NCBI GenBank assembly: GCA_036346205.1
Contig: JARFJB010001166.1
Location: 13,056,501-13,120,500, forward strand
DNA length: 64,000 bases
DNA from: Vesta saturnalis
Taxonomy: Eukaryota; Arthropoda; Insecta; Coleoptera; Lampyridae
Direction: 5' to 3'
The notes beneath the pieces were generated by a model. The model ran no database searches, was not told the DNA's origin, and saw nothing but the letters and a program-made list of their open reading frames with translations. Below are positions 1 to 10,659 of the stretch, in pieces (the first letter of the stretch is position 1; each line of letters opens with the position of its first letter). The position numbers and the translations under genes are program-made.

Positions 1-1
1 A

Positions 2-559
2 AAAACTCATCAATTACATCACATTTCAAATACTAATTATAAATGTGATCATTGTGACTATTCAACAACATGGAAGAGCAATCTGAAATGTCATATTTTA
101 ATTCACACTTCAACCAAGTATAAATGTGATCAATGTGGCTATACAACAACATGGAGGGGCAGTTTAAAAAATCATCTTTCAATCCACACTTCAAATACTG
201 ACTATAAATGTAATCAATGTGACTTTTCTACAAATTTAATACGTAGACTAAAAAATCATAAATCAGTTCACGCCACAAATGTTCATTATGAATGTGACCA
301 ATGTCACTTTTCAACAAAGTTCAAGGGCAATTTGAAAAAGCATCAATTAATTCACACTTCAATTATTAATTACAAATGTGGTCAATGTGACTATTCAACA
401 GTGTGGAAGAGTAATTTAAAAAGTCATATTTTAATTCACAACTCAAATGCTTACTATAAATGTGATCAATGTCTTTATTCAACAAAACGGAAAAGCAGTT
501 TAAAGAAGCATTATTTAATTCACTCTTCAAATATTGATTACAAACGTGAAACGTTATAA
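2..559 (+). CDS. C2H2 zinc-finger protein, 3' part (gene starts before the window)
   Basis: The frame is open from base 2 to the TAA at 557-559. It encodes six consecutive C2H2 fingers of the form C-x2-C-x12-H-x3-H, preceded by the tail of another. Linkers are of the TSN-x-x-Y type, not TGEKP. Typical unit residues are 'YKCDQCDYSTKWKS'. After the last full finger the next unit starts 'DYKRE', so its first zinc-binding cysteine is already lost, and a stop follows. Finger proteins of this kind normally act in the nucleus as sequence-specific DNA binders; the target is unknown. The gene is a paralog of those at 34509, 53425 and 58579. It may still make a protein that is one finger shorter than the ancestor. 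Confidence 0.85.
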   Translation, partial: KTHQLHHISNTNYKCDHCDYSTTWKSNLKCHILIHTSTKYKCDQCGYTTTWRGSLKNHLSIHTSNTDYKCNQCDFSTNLIRRLKNHKSVHATNVHYECDQCHFSTKFKGNLKKHQLIHTSIINYKCGQCDYSTVWKSNLKSHILIHNSNAYYKCDQCLYSTKRKSSLKKHYLIHSSNIDYKRETL

Positions 560-830
560 ATTAACTATTCTACAAAATTGTAGTACTGTCTAAAACAAGA
601 CGTTTCCACACATTAACCTATTCGTAATGTTCAATCATGTGTGAGTGAGTGACACGATGTGTGACATTATTGAAAGTGTGATAAATGCTGTCCAATTATA
701 TTAGTTTTATTACCTAATTTTCTTTATGATAAATAAATAAAAATTTAAAATTTACCTTTACAAGTGTAATTATTAAAAATTTCAATTAAGCACCTGAGTT
801 GTAATATAGCAAGGAGCGATTTTTTATTCC
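560..830 (+). other. Decayed last finger and 3' flank of the zinc-finger gene
   Basis: Downstream of the stop, the frame still spells 'NYSTKL', one stop, then a 'VSTH' end with TAA at 614-616. This matches the true C-terminus of the paralog ending at 35951. The following AT-rich flank (about 617-760) also resembles the 3' flank of that paralog, including a short GTGTGTGNCATTATTGA-like stretch. This shows that the original stop lay at 614-616. Confidence 0.7.
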
Positions 831-3060
831 TTAACCCTTTGCGGCCTGAATTATGGGTTTAGCAAAAAAATAAATTTTTTTTGGGAAATTTTATTTATAA
901 AGATGCACAAATGTGATTAATGAAAAAAAACAATGTTTTTAAAACTCAAGAATATAGAAAAAAAGGTGGTCTACCGTAAGGACCACTAGGCCACAAGGTC
1001 ATGTTACACCACATCATCGTGATGTAACTTGAAGCAATTTCTTTCCTTCTGCAGGCATAGTGGCACATTGCAACTTTGACACATAACATTAGAGCGATGC
1101 ACATCTTTCTTTGTGCTGCAATAATTGCACCTCCTCTTGGTAGAAAAAACAGGCATGTGAGCATTTTTGTCGTACCGTTTCTCTGGTAACACTGTAATTT
1201 TATAGTTGTTCGTAGGTTTGCTGCAGGAGGGTCTGCCTCTTCTTGGGGTTTTTGGTTTAGCACTAATAAGTCCTGTTGCTACAGAACGTCGGAGTTGTTT
1301 TAGTTATACACAGGTACCCTGAGATTTTGCCTTGAAAATGATAAAAGTATTTATGACACATAAGTCCAGAAAATAAAAAAATACTCTGTGCCACCATTTC
1401 TTACTCTTTCTAACTACTTCATGCAAAGACTTGAGCATATCTGCTTTGTCCACCCCTCCCATGTATCGGTTGTAGTCCTTTATGACTTGCGGGCAAGGAA
1501 TTTGTATTACCTCAATCCTGTTATCAACTTTCTGTTTTCTGTTGGCCAGTTCAACGTTAGCTGGACTATGAAAATTAGACCCCATCAGTACAGAGCGGTT
1601 ATCCTTCCATTTCAAACACATTATGCCATTTTTCAACATCCTGTAATCAATGTCTCCTTGCACCATATTTTTGTCACTTTCCAGTACAGGAAGGTGTTTT
1701 CTGTTTTGGCGCATTGTACCACATCCATAAATTTTTTCCTCTTGAAGCCGAATCAAGAGAGGTATCGAATTGAAATAGTTATCATAGAAAATTTTATGAT
1801 TTTTTCCTACGAGATCTCTACTCAAGTCTGTCACTACACGTTCCCCTAAATTATTTTCGGTGAGATTCTCCCTTTTTCCCGTATAAATCTGGAATTGATG
1901 TACAAAACCCGTTGTACTATCACCTCTTATCCATACCTTATATCCCCTTTTTATGGGCTTTTTTGGCATGTACTGTTTTATACTGGAGCGACTTTTAAAT
2001 TTGATCATCGACTCATCTATAGATTGATGTTGCCCTGGAGCCCATGATCGCTTGAACGTATCTGTTAGGCAATCCACTAGTGGTTGGACTTTATATAATT
2101 TATTGTAACCTGGTTCGCCCTTCTTGGGTTGAATCAAATTATCATTGACATGAAGATTTCCCAGCAGCCAGCTAAAGCGATCTCGCGACATGAGTGAACT
2201 TATGTATTCATCACGTATCTCTTGAATGGAAGACCAATAGTCTTTGTAGCTGGGAAGTTTCTTCAACCCCATCATAAGATTTATGCTAAGAAAAACTTTT
2301 ACTCCTTCTTTTGTGGTTGGTGTGTAGGTTTTATTTGCTTGGGTGGCATAAAGATTAGTCTGGAATACTAACAATGCAACTAAATCTTCTGGAAACAATT
2401 GAAGAAATATTTCTAATGGTGTTTCACACTCAGAGATCGGTCCACTATGTTCTGAAAAATTCCGAACTGTTGGAGGACTAAAGTTACGTCTCCAAACAAT
2501 TTTTTCACGTGGATCTGGCACAAAATTGATCAAAGGCACATCTTCTTCATCAAAATTATCTTCATCAGTGGTACCTGACGCGTCTTCATTCTCATCCAAA
2601 ATTGAACGTATCTCTTCCTGATCTTGTTGCATAATAATATCTTCTTCAGTTATTGTGTGCTGGAAGTATGGGTCAATTTGGTATACCACGGCTTGTTCTT
2701 CTTCATCATCCGAGACAGAATCGCTGGCATCCGATTCAATATCAGAGGGAATTTCCTCAATTAGGCTATTGAAGTTATCGCCAGAGAGATTTTTTAAATT
2801 TTGTAATGTCCATTGTTTTTTTTCAATAAATTGACGAAATTTATCTGTAATCAACAGAAATATGACACCAACCCACCACCAATGCACAAGCAATAAAAGG
2901 AAACTAACAAAATTACGTGGAAATTGTCTCCGGTGAAGAAGGACAAGAGTGAGATCCTATTCGAACATGCAAAAATATTTTACTATAATAATATGGTGGT
3001 TCTAGCCGGACCCATGTGGCCTAGTGGTTCCGACAAGAACCACCAAATGTTGACATCAAC
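831..3060 (-). mobile_element. piggyBac-type DNA transposon 1 (approximate limits)
   Basis: The element surrounds the transposase gene at 1004-2893. The left limit is proposed at TTAA (831-834) followed by CCCTTTGCGGCC, as expected for a piggyBac end and its TTAA target site. A subterminal inverted repeat is visible: about 965-1003 matches the reverse complement of about 3000-3052, sharing an 'ACCACTAGGCCACA' core. I could not find a matching CCC...TTAA terminus on the right, so that end is uncertain. Confidence 0.6.
1004..2893 (-). pseudogene. piggyBac transposase, almost intact, one in-frame stop
   Basis: This is a DDD cut-and-paste transposase of the piggyBac/PGBD family. An acidic N-terminus (about residues 35-120) precedes the catalytic core. 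The expected aspartates are present in 'SIDESM', 'FYDNYF' and 'KWKDNRSV', followed by 'YMGGVDKADM'. The long open frame ends at a TAA on the minus strand (1304-1306), but the same frame continues without a shift to 1004. The continuation encodes the family's C-terminal cysteine-rich cross-brace zinc finger (C-x2-C, C-x2-C, then more C/H). Loss of function therefore rests on one stop codon, unless it is read through or is an assembly error. The first residues (MLVHWWW...) read like intron, since a polypyrimidine-AG lies just before the conserved part, so the true start may be on an upstream exon. Confidence 0.88.
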
Positions 3061-3440
3061 TGACTCTACATTTTTACTGGAATATTGAAACAGATACATT
3101 TAATTGATTCTAACTTTCAATCACAGACCCTACAATGCCAGACCGTTGTAATTTTTACGAGCGCTCAAACTATTTTGTCCGTTCCTCCCCCATTTTCTTA
3201 ATAAGGAGTCTGCACGTTTCAGTACCGTCTTGATTTTTGAGAGAGTACGTACTGTGGTGGTTAAATTTATTGCGAGTTTGATTAATTTTGAGTTATAGAC
3301 TGGTACACGTGAAAATTACGACGGTCTGGTATTTCGGCAACATTTATTTTCAGAGTTTAAGGTGATCGGGCTTCCACTCATGTCGAAATTATCGTAGAAG
3401 TTGCAAAAATTATGGACTGTATAGACAACGATATTGAATT

Positions 3441-5733
3441 GACAGATGATTAAGACGTAAGCGATGTTCAAGATGGGGTAGAAAATGATCTAATGAACGT
3501 GGATGACAATAATGAAAATAGTTTAGAAGATGAACTGTCTGAAGCTATTGAATCTGACAAAGAAATTGTTACATTCAGCGACGATAAATCGGTTGACAAT
3601 ATTCCATTGACAAGACTTGCTACATGAAATATGGTTGTAAGGTCCAACAAAACAAAGTTAAGAGGTTAAAATGGTCATCAATGGTTACCACCGGCACATT
3701 CAAAAAGAGTATTTAACCCAAAGACGCAGCCAAAGATATTTTTTATCCTAAAGACTTTTCGTCATTTTATAAATGATGGCATTGTTGAATTTACTAATCA
3801 AGAAATTTTGCACAAATCATATAAACATGAAACAAAATATATAACGGTTTCCCAAACTAGCAAAGAAGAAATATGGGATCCGCTAGGATTATTGATTTTC
3901 ACATCTGCAATGAAAAACAACCATATGAATCGACCGAAATTTTTGGGGACGTATGCACAGGGCAACGATGAGTTGCAATCGTTTTCGCTTTCTTCTAAAT
4001 TGTTTATGATTCGACAGCAAGTTTACACGGGAAGAAAGAGCAGAAAACGATCCATTTACGCCAGTTTGGGAAATATGGGACATTTTGATAAATACTTGCA
4101 AAATTTCATATACATCAACATCCTGCACTACTATTGATGAACAATTATTAGGCTTCCGAGGTCGGTGCCCATTTCGCATGTACATCCCTGATAAGCCTTC
4201 CAAATACGGATTAAAAACTGTAATAGTTTGTGATTCGTCAACACAATATTTAGGAAAGAAAACTGACACTGCAGGTCTACCTTTGGCAAACTATTACCAA
4301 CGTAAAACATTTGACGCAGACTGTCCATAGCAGTAAGAGCAATATAACCATGGACAATTGGTTTACTTCAGCTGAATTACAGATAAACTAATAAACGATC
4401 CACCCAATTTAACAGTGATAGGTACCATTAGAAGAAGTAAAAGGCACATACTTCCGAAAATGTTGAACATCAAGAAGGGCAAACCTGGTATAGTAGCGCC
4501 GGGACTTATGGCGGACTCGAGAATGGGGATATAATTATTACTGTGAAATGCATCTGTTTCCCTTTATCTTAGTGCGAAGTTTCCACTTAAAGAAAGACGG
4601 GTTATAATTTATATGTTTGCTATATATTTTAAATGCAAGACCTAAAAACGTGTGTCGGTTCTAAAGTCAAAGCGCATGACACTGTCAGATGTCGTGTCTT
4701 GTAGTTATAATAATTTACCTTTCGCTTTGTAATTCATTAGTTTCCATTGCATTTGTAAACAACAGTTACGAGGGTAAGTGTACAATGCAAAATGTATTTC
4801 CAATTGATTGAATGCATTTATTTATTTTGCAACAAATAATGATGTCATTAAAAGGTAAATCTTTGAAAAGCTAAACTCAAGTAATGTTAATGAATATACT
4901 GCATTATTTCGAGATGGAACCCGATAACGGGGGGCCTAGTTTACCTTTAATTTCCATTATCCAGGTACGCTAATAATTTTCACTATTCAAATTTGAAAGC
5001 GCGGCTTAAATTTGAAAATAACTTAGAAACATTAACGATGTTTTGTTGGTATTCAAAATTACTAACTATATGAACCAATAACGACATACGTTTTTAAAAC
5101 CTTAAACCATGCTTTACTAAAAGATGAGTCATAAGACACCTCTCGCCGGCCCGACCATACCTCTATGTTTTGTTTTGACAAAGAGAAACTCTCGTTTCCG
5201 ATACGCCAAAGAAAAATAAATTAGTACTGCTCATGTCAATCATGCATGAAGGTGCGGTTCTAAATCCAATTAAATAAAACAAATACACATCCATATAAGG
5301 CCACTAAAACTGGTGTTGATACTTCAAACCTGTTATGTTCCAATATGAACTATAACAGAAAGACTAGACGCTGGCCAATGGCAATTTTTTATAATATGCT
5401 AAATATAGCTGCAATTAAGTCATGTGATCTATTGCTTTAATAGTCATAAGAAACAGAAATTTTATGCTTGAAATAAGCAACGCATTAATAACACCATGGT
5501 TGGAAGTGCGAAAAATTGCACAAGTCTGAGGCGACCAATGTTGCAAGATATTTATTGTATTTTAAAACAAAACATACCCAAAAATAGAGCAGCTACAAGT
5601 GAATCAAAGTGAATTATGTGCTTTTATTGTCCTAATAAAAAAAGAAGAATGACAACAACTTATTGCATTGACTGCAAAAAAACCATATGCGCTGAACACC
5701 GTGCCAATTGCTTTGTGCAATGTGCAGCAGAAT
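3441..5733 (+). pseudogene. piggyBac transposase remnant, frameshifted and split
   Basis: Pieces in order: an acidic N-terminus (about 3460-3625), the N-terminal helical region (3660-4137, with 'WDPLGLLIFTSAMKNNHMNR'), the catalytic core (4125-4320, with 'TTIDEQLLGFRGRCPF' and 'KYGLK'), and a further core piece (4345-4480) containing 'MDNWFTS' and 'GTIRRSKR'. The C-terminal zinc finger appears 1.1 kb later at 5617-5733 (C-x2-C, C-x2-C, C-x2-H, C-x3-C) and ends in TAA. Several frameshifts and stops rule out function. The stretch 4490-5500 shows no piggyBac residues and is probably an unrecognised insertion or heavily decayed sequence. Confidence 0.75.
4490..5500. other. Unrecognised sequence inside piggyBac 2
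   Basis: About 1 kb of AT-rich sequence with no long frame and no motif I recognise. It separates the transposase core from its C-terminal zinc finger. It may be an inserted non-autonomous element, but no terminal repeats or target duplication could be seen. Confidence 0.4.
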
Positions 5734-5916
5734 AAGTTTTGGTCTATTTTCGCTCAATTTAATGTTAGTTTACTTACATTGTATCCTTAAACTAATAAAA
5801 TTTGCGTTCATTAGCCAAAAATTGCGTAATTTTTAGTCATCGTAAATTTTACGACGCTCTGTCAATCACGGAAGTTAAAAATAGGTCTGGAATTCGAGGC
5901 TTAGAGTCGAAACGTT

Positions 5917-7602
5917 TATAATGCCCCCCTCTTTGAAGTGGTGTTCTATACTTATATTTATATTGCGCCCTTCTGGTTTGGAAACCCAACGCGGTTTTAT
6001 TTTGCCTCGGCTTTGCTCAATCGGGTTTATTTTATAAACGGGGTGTGGTTCATAGTAAGTACTGGATGGGCTTAACACTGTAACCTTAAATAAAAACCGT
6101 AAAGCATTTTTAAAATGTATATTAACCAAATATTTACAATAAATAAAATAAGAAAGTAATTAACAAAATGTATAGGAGAACTTCTCGGTCCGGGTCCTAG
6201 CGTCACTGGGTGCGACGTCACTTCTGTGAACAAAAGATGGTCTTGTTAATCTATTCCTTACCTAAGAGGCAAAGTTTAGGTTACGGTCCTGCACGTATAG
6301 TAGCGAGAGCGTCAGCCTTGATACCGTTGTTGGTCGGGACGCCAGCGCAATGAACTCGAATCGTTTGAGAAAATCGATATCGTGTTTATACGTTAGTAAC
6401 TCTGGATCGCTGAAGCAAGGATGTCTTACTCCGGAAATAATACACGCGAAATGCACGTATACAAACGCGAGGTCTTGTGACGGCCTTTTTCAAATTATAA
6501 CCGGTTTAATGCAGGCAATTAGATCATTTATCTAACTAAATTAATTACCGATCTCTCTAACTAAGTTTAATTATTTATAATTAATCAAGGGAACAAAATA
6601 CTTAATATTAAAACTACTCTAATAGGTTTACGTAAAGATAGAATACTCTACGTAATCTCTAATTTGTATACAAACGTTCTCGCACCAGGTATTTACGATG
6701 GTTAGGTGGACTACTAATTTATACTACAGGTTATGGAGGTATTCCTCTGCAATTTAAAGACACCGTGTATGGTTATTATGTTTGTCTGGAGATAGTGTGT
6801 GAGTTTCGAGCGGATTTCAGTAATGCCCAGAAGACGTAGGCGACGGCCTGTCTTTACTGTATATACTAAGAGAAAGGTCGTAGGTCTTTACAGCCCTGTA
6901 ACAACCCTTCACCCTCAAGTGTTGATGAGATACGTCGGGGGCTACCCCTGCGTTCCTCTAGGTGTACTTTGTGGTGGCGAGTGACGATGGGATCTACCCT
7001 TCGTGCTACTCTAGGTGCTAGTGTAGCATAACTCCTGGAGCTCAGCCCGGAATTATTTACGGTCTGTAGTGTTTGAGTGTAAATTGTCAGAATGTATAAC
7101 TTTACAACTTACGTGTCTATCAATAGCAGTACAGAATTGAACTTTAGGTTGCCCGGTGCGAAGTGGTTCGCGTTCTCGCCCGATCGCGAAGGACTCTTCG
7201 TCGGTGAACAACAGGTCGGTGCTTACTCTAAGCAAACGGAGCGGCTGCGGCTACTGGTTTCTGGAACGGTCAACGGTACGGAGGCGGCTGCTGGATATCG
7301 GCTTAACTTGAATCTACTAAGATTCATCTCCTTACTGAAGGAGTTTTTTCCATGCGCGTCGCGAGTTTATAAAGGTGCATCTGTGGGCGGCTTCGCGGCT
7401 ACTGTGCGGGGAATACCGTTACGTGATTGGTTAAAATCGTTCTGACGTGCAGAAACTTACGGTTTCTAAGAAATACATGTCAGCGGTGATGAATAAATTA
7501 TTTGTTGTGTAATATCGCGTAAACTTATGAAATCTTACATACAGGATGGTCCGCACATAATTTATTCTAAAACATATAAGTACAGGACGCTGGTTCTTTA
7601 CA
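5917..7602 (-). repeat. 3' LTR (complete, 1686 bp)
   Basis: The start (TATAATGCCCCCC) and the end (CTGGTTCTTTACA) on the plus strand match the solo LTR at 43207-44776 and, for its first 890 bp, the truncated LTR at 8748. Short frames inside it, such as 7092-7445, are LTR sequence and not genes. Confidence 0.85.
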
Positions 7603-7604
7603 TA

Positions 7605-7622
7605 CCACCCTTTCCTCCTCTT
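7605..7622 (-). promoter_or_regulatory. Polypurine tract of the LTR element
   Basis: Read on the minus strand, AAGAGGAGGAAAGGGTGG lies directly before the 3' LTR, with only TA between. This is where plus-strand DNA synthesis would be primed. Confidence 0.75.
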
Positions 7623-7651
7623 GCGGAAGATCCGTCCGCTTGATTTTTATT

Positions 7652-8611
7652 CTAGCGCCGTCGGGCATAAGGACGCTGACGCGGCGGCGATTGCGTCGCT
7701 GGCGGCGATTTAGGTTTTCGGGCGGTGGTGGCATACGTTGGGACGGTTTTAGTGGTGTTGATTTCACGGGGACGGTGTGCTGGTGTGTCAGGTGCTGGTG
7801 TTAGACCACTAAAGTGTACCTTCTGGCGGTTTGGACTGGGAGACGGCGAGTGTGTCCGCGGAGGTAGCATTTCGAATTGGGTGGCCAACTCGAGAAGTTC
7901 GGTCAGGTCTTTGAAATCCCTCTGGCGGATGTAATATTTATATTCCACCCTCAGGTTGTCATACATACGTTGTAGTTGTTCTTCTCTCGACATGTTTCCA
8001 TGGCGTCGCATTAGGGTCAGGACGGCGGTTACGTACTCCGTAGCTTTTTCTCGGGGTTTTTGTAATCTATTGCGGATTTCCTCCTCTAGTTGAAATTGAT
8101 GTCGCGGTGGTAAAAATTGTATTTTAAAACTGACCAAGAAATCTTTCCAAGTCGTCCAGGATTGTTGATGGTTTCTGTACCATAACAGGGTGTTTTCCTT
8201 TAATAATTCCGGAAGGGCGAGTAATAGATCACGGTCGCTGATGTTGTAGCAGGTTTGTAATTCCTCTACTCTTTCCAAGAAAGAAATCGGATCGCTGATA
8301 CCGTCGTATTTCACACCCCATTTGCGTATTCTATCGCAAATATCGGCGCGTCTGGTTCCGGTAATGTCTAGGTGTTCCCCAGCTGGTGGTGATGGTATCG
8401 TAGCGGCTAATGTTAGTATTTCTGGTGTCAGTGTGGTTACTTGTCCTTCTCCGGTGCGTATGTATTTTATTATCCTGGCTCGAAGTGCATCTACATTTCC
8501 TCCTGTGTCTAGCTTATATTTCCTAGCTTCGGTTGCTAATTCATCCTTCTTGAGATGGTAAATCCATCCCACTCTGGTATCGGTATCTTCAGAGTCCCTC
8601 GGTATACTCAT
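7652..8611 (-). CDS. Retrotransposon Gag polyprotein, open frame
   Basis: A 319-residue open frame with no interruptions. Residues about 18-50 ('KKDELATEARKYKLDTGG') resemble a SAP-like helical segment. Residues about 105-245 form a retrotransposon Gag capsid-type domain, with 'FLERVEEL' at its start, 'LLWYRNHQQSWTTWKDFL' and 'FLPPRHQFQLEEEIRNR'. The tail is proline- and arginine-rich with no CCHC zinc knuckle. Gag would form the particle that packages the RNA. Past the gag stop, an overlapping frame (7567-7767) continues through the polypurine tract into the LTR; it may be the residual tail of pol, left by the deletion that removed the enzymes. The start is the first ATG after the primer site. 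Confidence 0.8.
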   Translation of the reverse strand: MSIPRDSEDTDTRVGWIYHLKKDELATEARKYKLDTGGNVDALRARIIKYIRTGEGQVTTLTPEILTLAATIPSPPAGEHLDITGTRRADICDRIRKWGVKYDGISDPISFLERVEELQTCYNISDRDLLLALPELLKENTLLWYRNHQQSWTTWKDFLVSFKIQFLPPRHQFQLEEEIRNRLQKPREKATEYVTAVLTLMRRHGNMSREEQLQRMYDNLRVEYKYYIRQRDFKDLTELLELATQFEMLPPRTHSPSPSPNRQKVHFSGLTPAPDTPAHRPREINTTKTVPTYATTARKPKSPPATQSPPRQRPYARRR

Positions 8612-8721
8612 CCTGTAACAGACAGATTAGTGTCTCTGGAAAACAAAAATATGTGATTACTGGTCCTTCTGCGGTCCTTTTGGAATCTGTAAACGGAAAA
8701 TTATTTAAGGTGTTCAGTGTT

Positions 8722-8745
8722 TTCGAGCCCCACGTTTAGGTGCAA
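8722..8745 (-). promoter_or_regulatory. Primer-binding site, tRNA-Lys-like, mutated
   Basis: The plus strand reads TTCGAGCCCCACG then TTTAGGTGCAA. This resembles the 3' end of animal tRNA-Lys (TTCGAGCCCCACGTTGGGCGCCA), so the minus strand would pair with that tRNA. It lies about two bases from the LTR edge. Several bases near the CCA-complementary end are changed. Confidence 0.65.
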
Positions 8746-8747
8746 CT

Positions 8748-9638
8748 TATAATGCCCCCCTCTTTGAAGTGGTGTTCTATACTTATATTTATATTGCGCC
8801 CTTCTGGTTTGGAAACCCAACGCGGTTTTATTTTGCCTCGGCTTTGCTCAATCGGGTTTATTTTATAAACGGGGTGTGGTTCGTAGTAAGTACTGGATGG
8901 GCTTAACACTGTAACCTTAAATAAAAACCGTAAAGCATTTTAAAATGTATATTAACCAAATATTTACAATAAATAAAATAAGAAAGTAATTAACAAAATG
9001 TATGGAGAACTTCTCGGTCCGGGTCCTAGCGTCACTGGGTGCGACGTCGCTTCTGTGAACAAAAGATGGTCTTGTTAATCTATTCCTTACCTAAGAGGCA
9101 AAGTTTAGGTTACGGTCCTGCACGTATAGTAGCGAGAGCGTCAGCCTTGATACCGTTGTTGGTCGGGACGCCAGCGCAATGAACTCGAATCGTTTGAGAA
9201 AATCGATATCGTGTTTATACGTTAGTAACTCTGGATCGCTGAAGCAAGGATGTCTTACTCCCGGGAAATAATACACGCGAAATGCACGTATACAAACGCG
9301 AGGTCTTGTGACGGCCTTTTTCCAATTATAACCGGTTTTAATGCAGGCAATTAGATCATTTATCTAACTAAATTAATTACCGATCTCTCTAACTAAGTTT
9401 AATTATTTATAATTAATCAAGGGAACAAAATACTTAATATTAAAACTACTCTAATAGGTTTACGTAAAGATAGAATACTCTACGTAATCTCTAATTTGTA
9501 TACAAACGTTCTCGCACCAGGTATTTACGATGGTTAGGTGGACTACTAATTTATACTACAGGTTATGGAGGTATTCCTCTGCAATTTAAAGACACCGTGT
9601 ATGGTTATTATGTTTGTCTGGAGATAGTGTGTGAGTTT
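8748..9638 (-). repeat. 5' LTR, truncated
   Basis: Nearly identical to 5917-6807 over about 890 bp, differing by a few single-base changes and small indels. Homology ends within GTGTGAGTTT, where unrelated sequence begins. High similarity to the other LTR points to a fairly recent insertion. Confidence 0.85.
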
Positions 9639-10659
9639 TTTTACACGTTTTAATTACTCATACTTGATGGGGAAAAATAGCTTTCTATGTTTGTATTTGA
9701 ATAACTTCAAATTTATCAACTGTGTCATAGATATGAGTTTGTTGCTGCGGGGCCAGCTTTGATCCATTAGATAATGCCAACGGTTCCAGTGTTCTATCAT
9801 ACGCTTAAAAACACTTATCCACAAATACTGCTTGATAGTGCTAAAAAAACTGTAGATTAAGGTCAGTCTCTTCGTAAAGTGGCTAAAGATCTTAAGATTG
9901 ATAATATGTTCTTATTTCGATACATTAAAAAACTTAGTAATAGTCCTACTGGGAACAACACGTGAGGCATATGAGACACAAGGAAGCTTTGCCAAAAGAA
10001 ACTGAGGTAACATTAGCCGAAAATCTCAAGACTATGGCAAAAAATGATTTTGCGTTTAGCAAAGAGCAGGTATTGGATGTAGTCAAAGAGTACGTGGAGC
10101 AAAATGCACTGCTGGTTCCATTAAAGATAATAGACCGGGACACGTATGGTATAAGGAATATTGTAAAATACAGATGCTGAGCTTAAAAAAACGGAGAGGG
10201 TAGAAAAATCTCGGCGTCTAAATACCAGTGACCAGTGATTTAATATAGAAACTTGGAAATATTAATTTCTGTGATAATTTTCCCAAAAAATCCTAAGACC
10301 CGTCAATTTTTATTTTTTTATGCTCACATTTTGACTCATCGGAAACTTTTTTCTCGCCATATTTAAAAGAGCTATGACGTCATCGCAACTTTTTTTAAAT
10401 AGCAATCGTATATTTTTTCATCATATTTGGAGAGGCGGTGAAATTCTAAAAATGACGATGTGTAAAAGTATTGCGTTGCAGTTGATAATTTTCAAACAAA
10501 TTGGCATCAAACTTCAAAGATTCAAGTCTCAAAATTGCGCTATTCTTGCATCAGAATGACTATTATTACAACAAAACATTAAAAACTGAACATTTAATTC
10601 AACAGAAGCAACAAAACAACATTTAATTTAGCAAAACGAACAACATACCATTTAAAGGA

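Larger units (their letters stand above)
3135..5866 (+). mobile_element. piggyBac-type DNA transposon 2, decayed
   Basis: The ends are suggested by an imperfect inverted repeat: 3135-3160 (ATGCCAGACCGTTGTAATTT...) matches the reverse complement of about 5840-5866. Between them lie piggyBac coding remnants on the plus strand and a polyadenylation-like AATAAA near 5797. No clean TTAA pair was found at these limits. The family differs from element 1: its residues around the catalytic core are distinct. Confidence 0.55.
5917..9638 (-). mobile_element. Gag-only LTR retrotransposon (5' LTR truncated)
   Basis: Two copies of the same LTR flank a 1.15 kb internal region that holds a primer-binding site, one gag frame and a polypurine tract, all oriented on the minus strand. 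The third copy of the LTR at 43207-44776 defines the LTR ends (sense TGTAAAGAACC...GCATTATA). The right (sense 5') LTR stops at about 9638 and lacks roughly 795 bp. Pol (protease, RT, RNase H, integrase) is absent. By gag type and the lysine-tRNA-like primer site it is probably Ty3/gypsy-like; this is tentative. It could move only with enzymes supplied by another copy. Confidence 0.8.

Noticed and set aside
1388..1849. 153-residue plus-strand frame
   Set aside because: It is the antisense shadow of the piggyBac transposase core.
831..3720. piggyBac 1 extending to TTTAACCCAAAGACGC near 3713
   Set aside because: That sequence is in the same orientation as the left end, not inverted, and it lies within the coding region of piggyBac 2.
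7092..7445. 117-residue open frame
   Set aside because: It lies wholly inside the LTR, and the equivalent frame in the solo LTR (44314-44496) is shorter because of indels, so it is not conserved as a protein.
10374..10559. Small protein starting MTSSQLFLNSN
   Set aside because: The same residues occur in the frame at 11944-12261 because both lie in the inverted-repeat arms of mariner A; not an independent gene.
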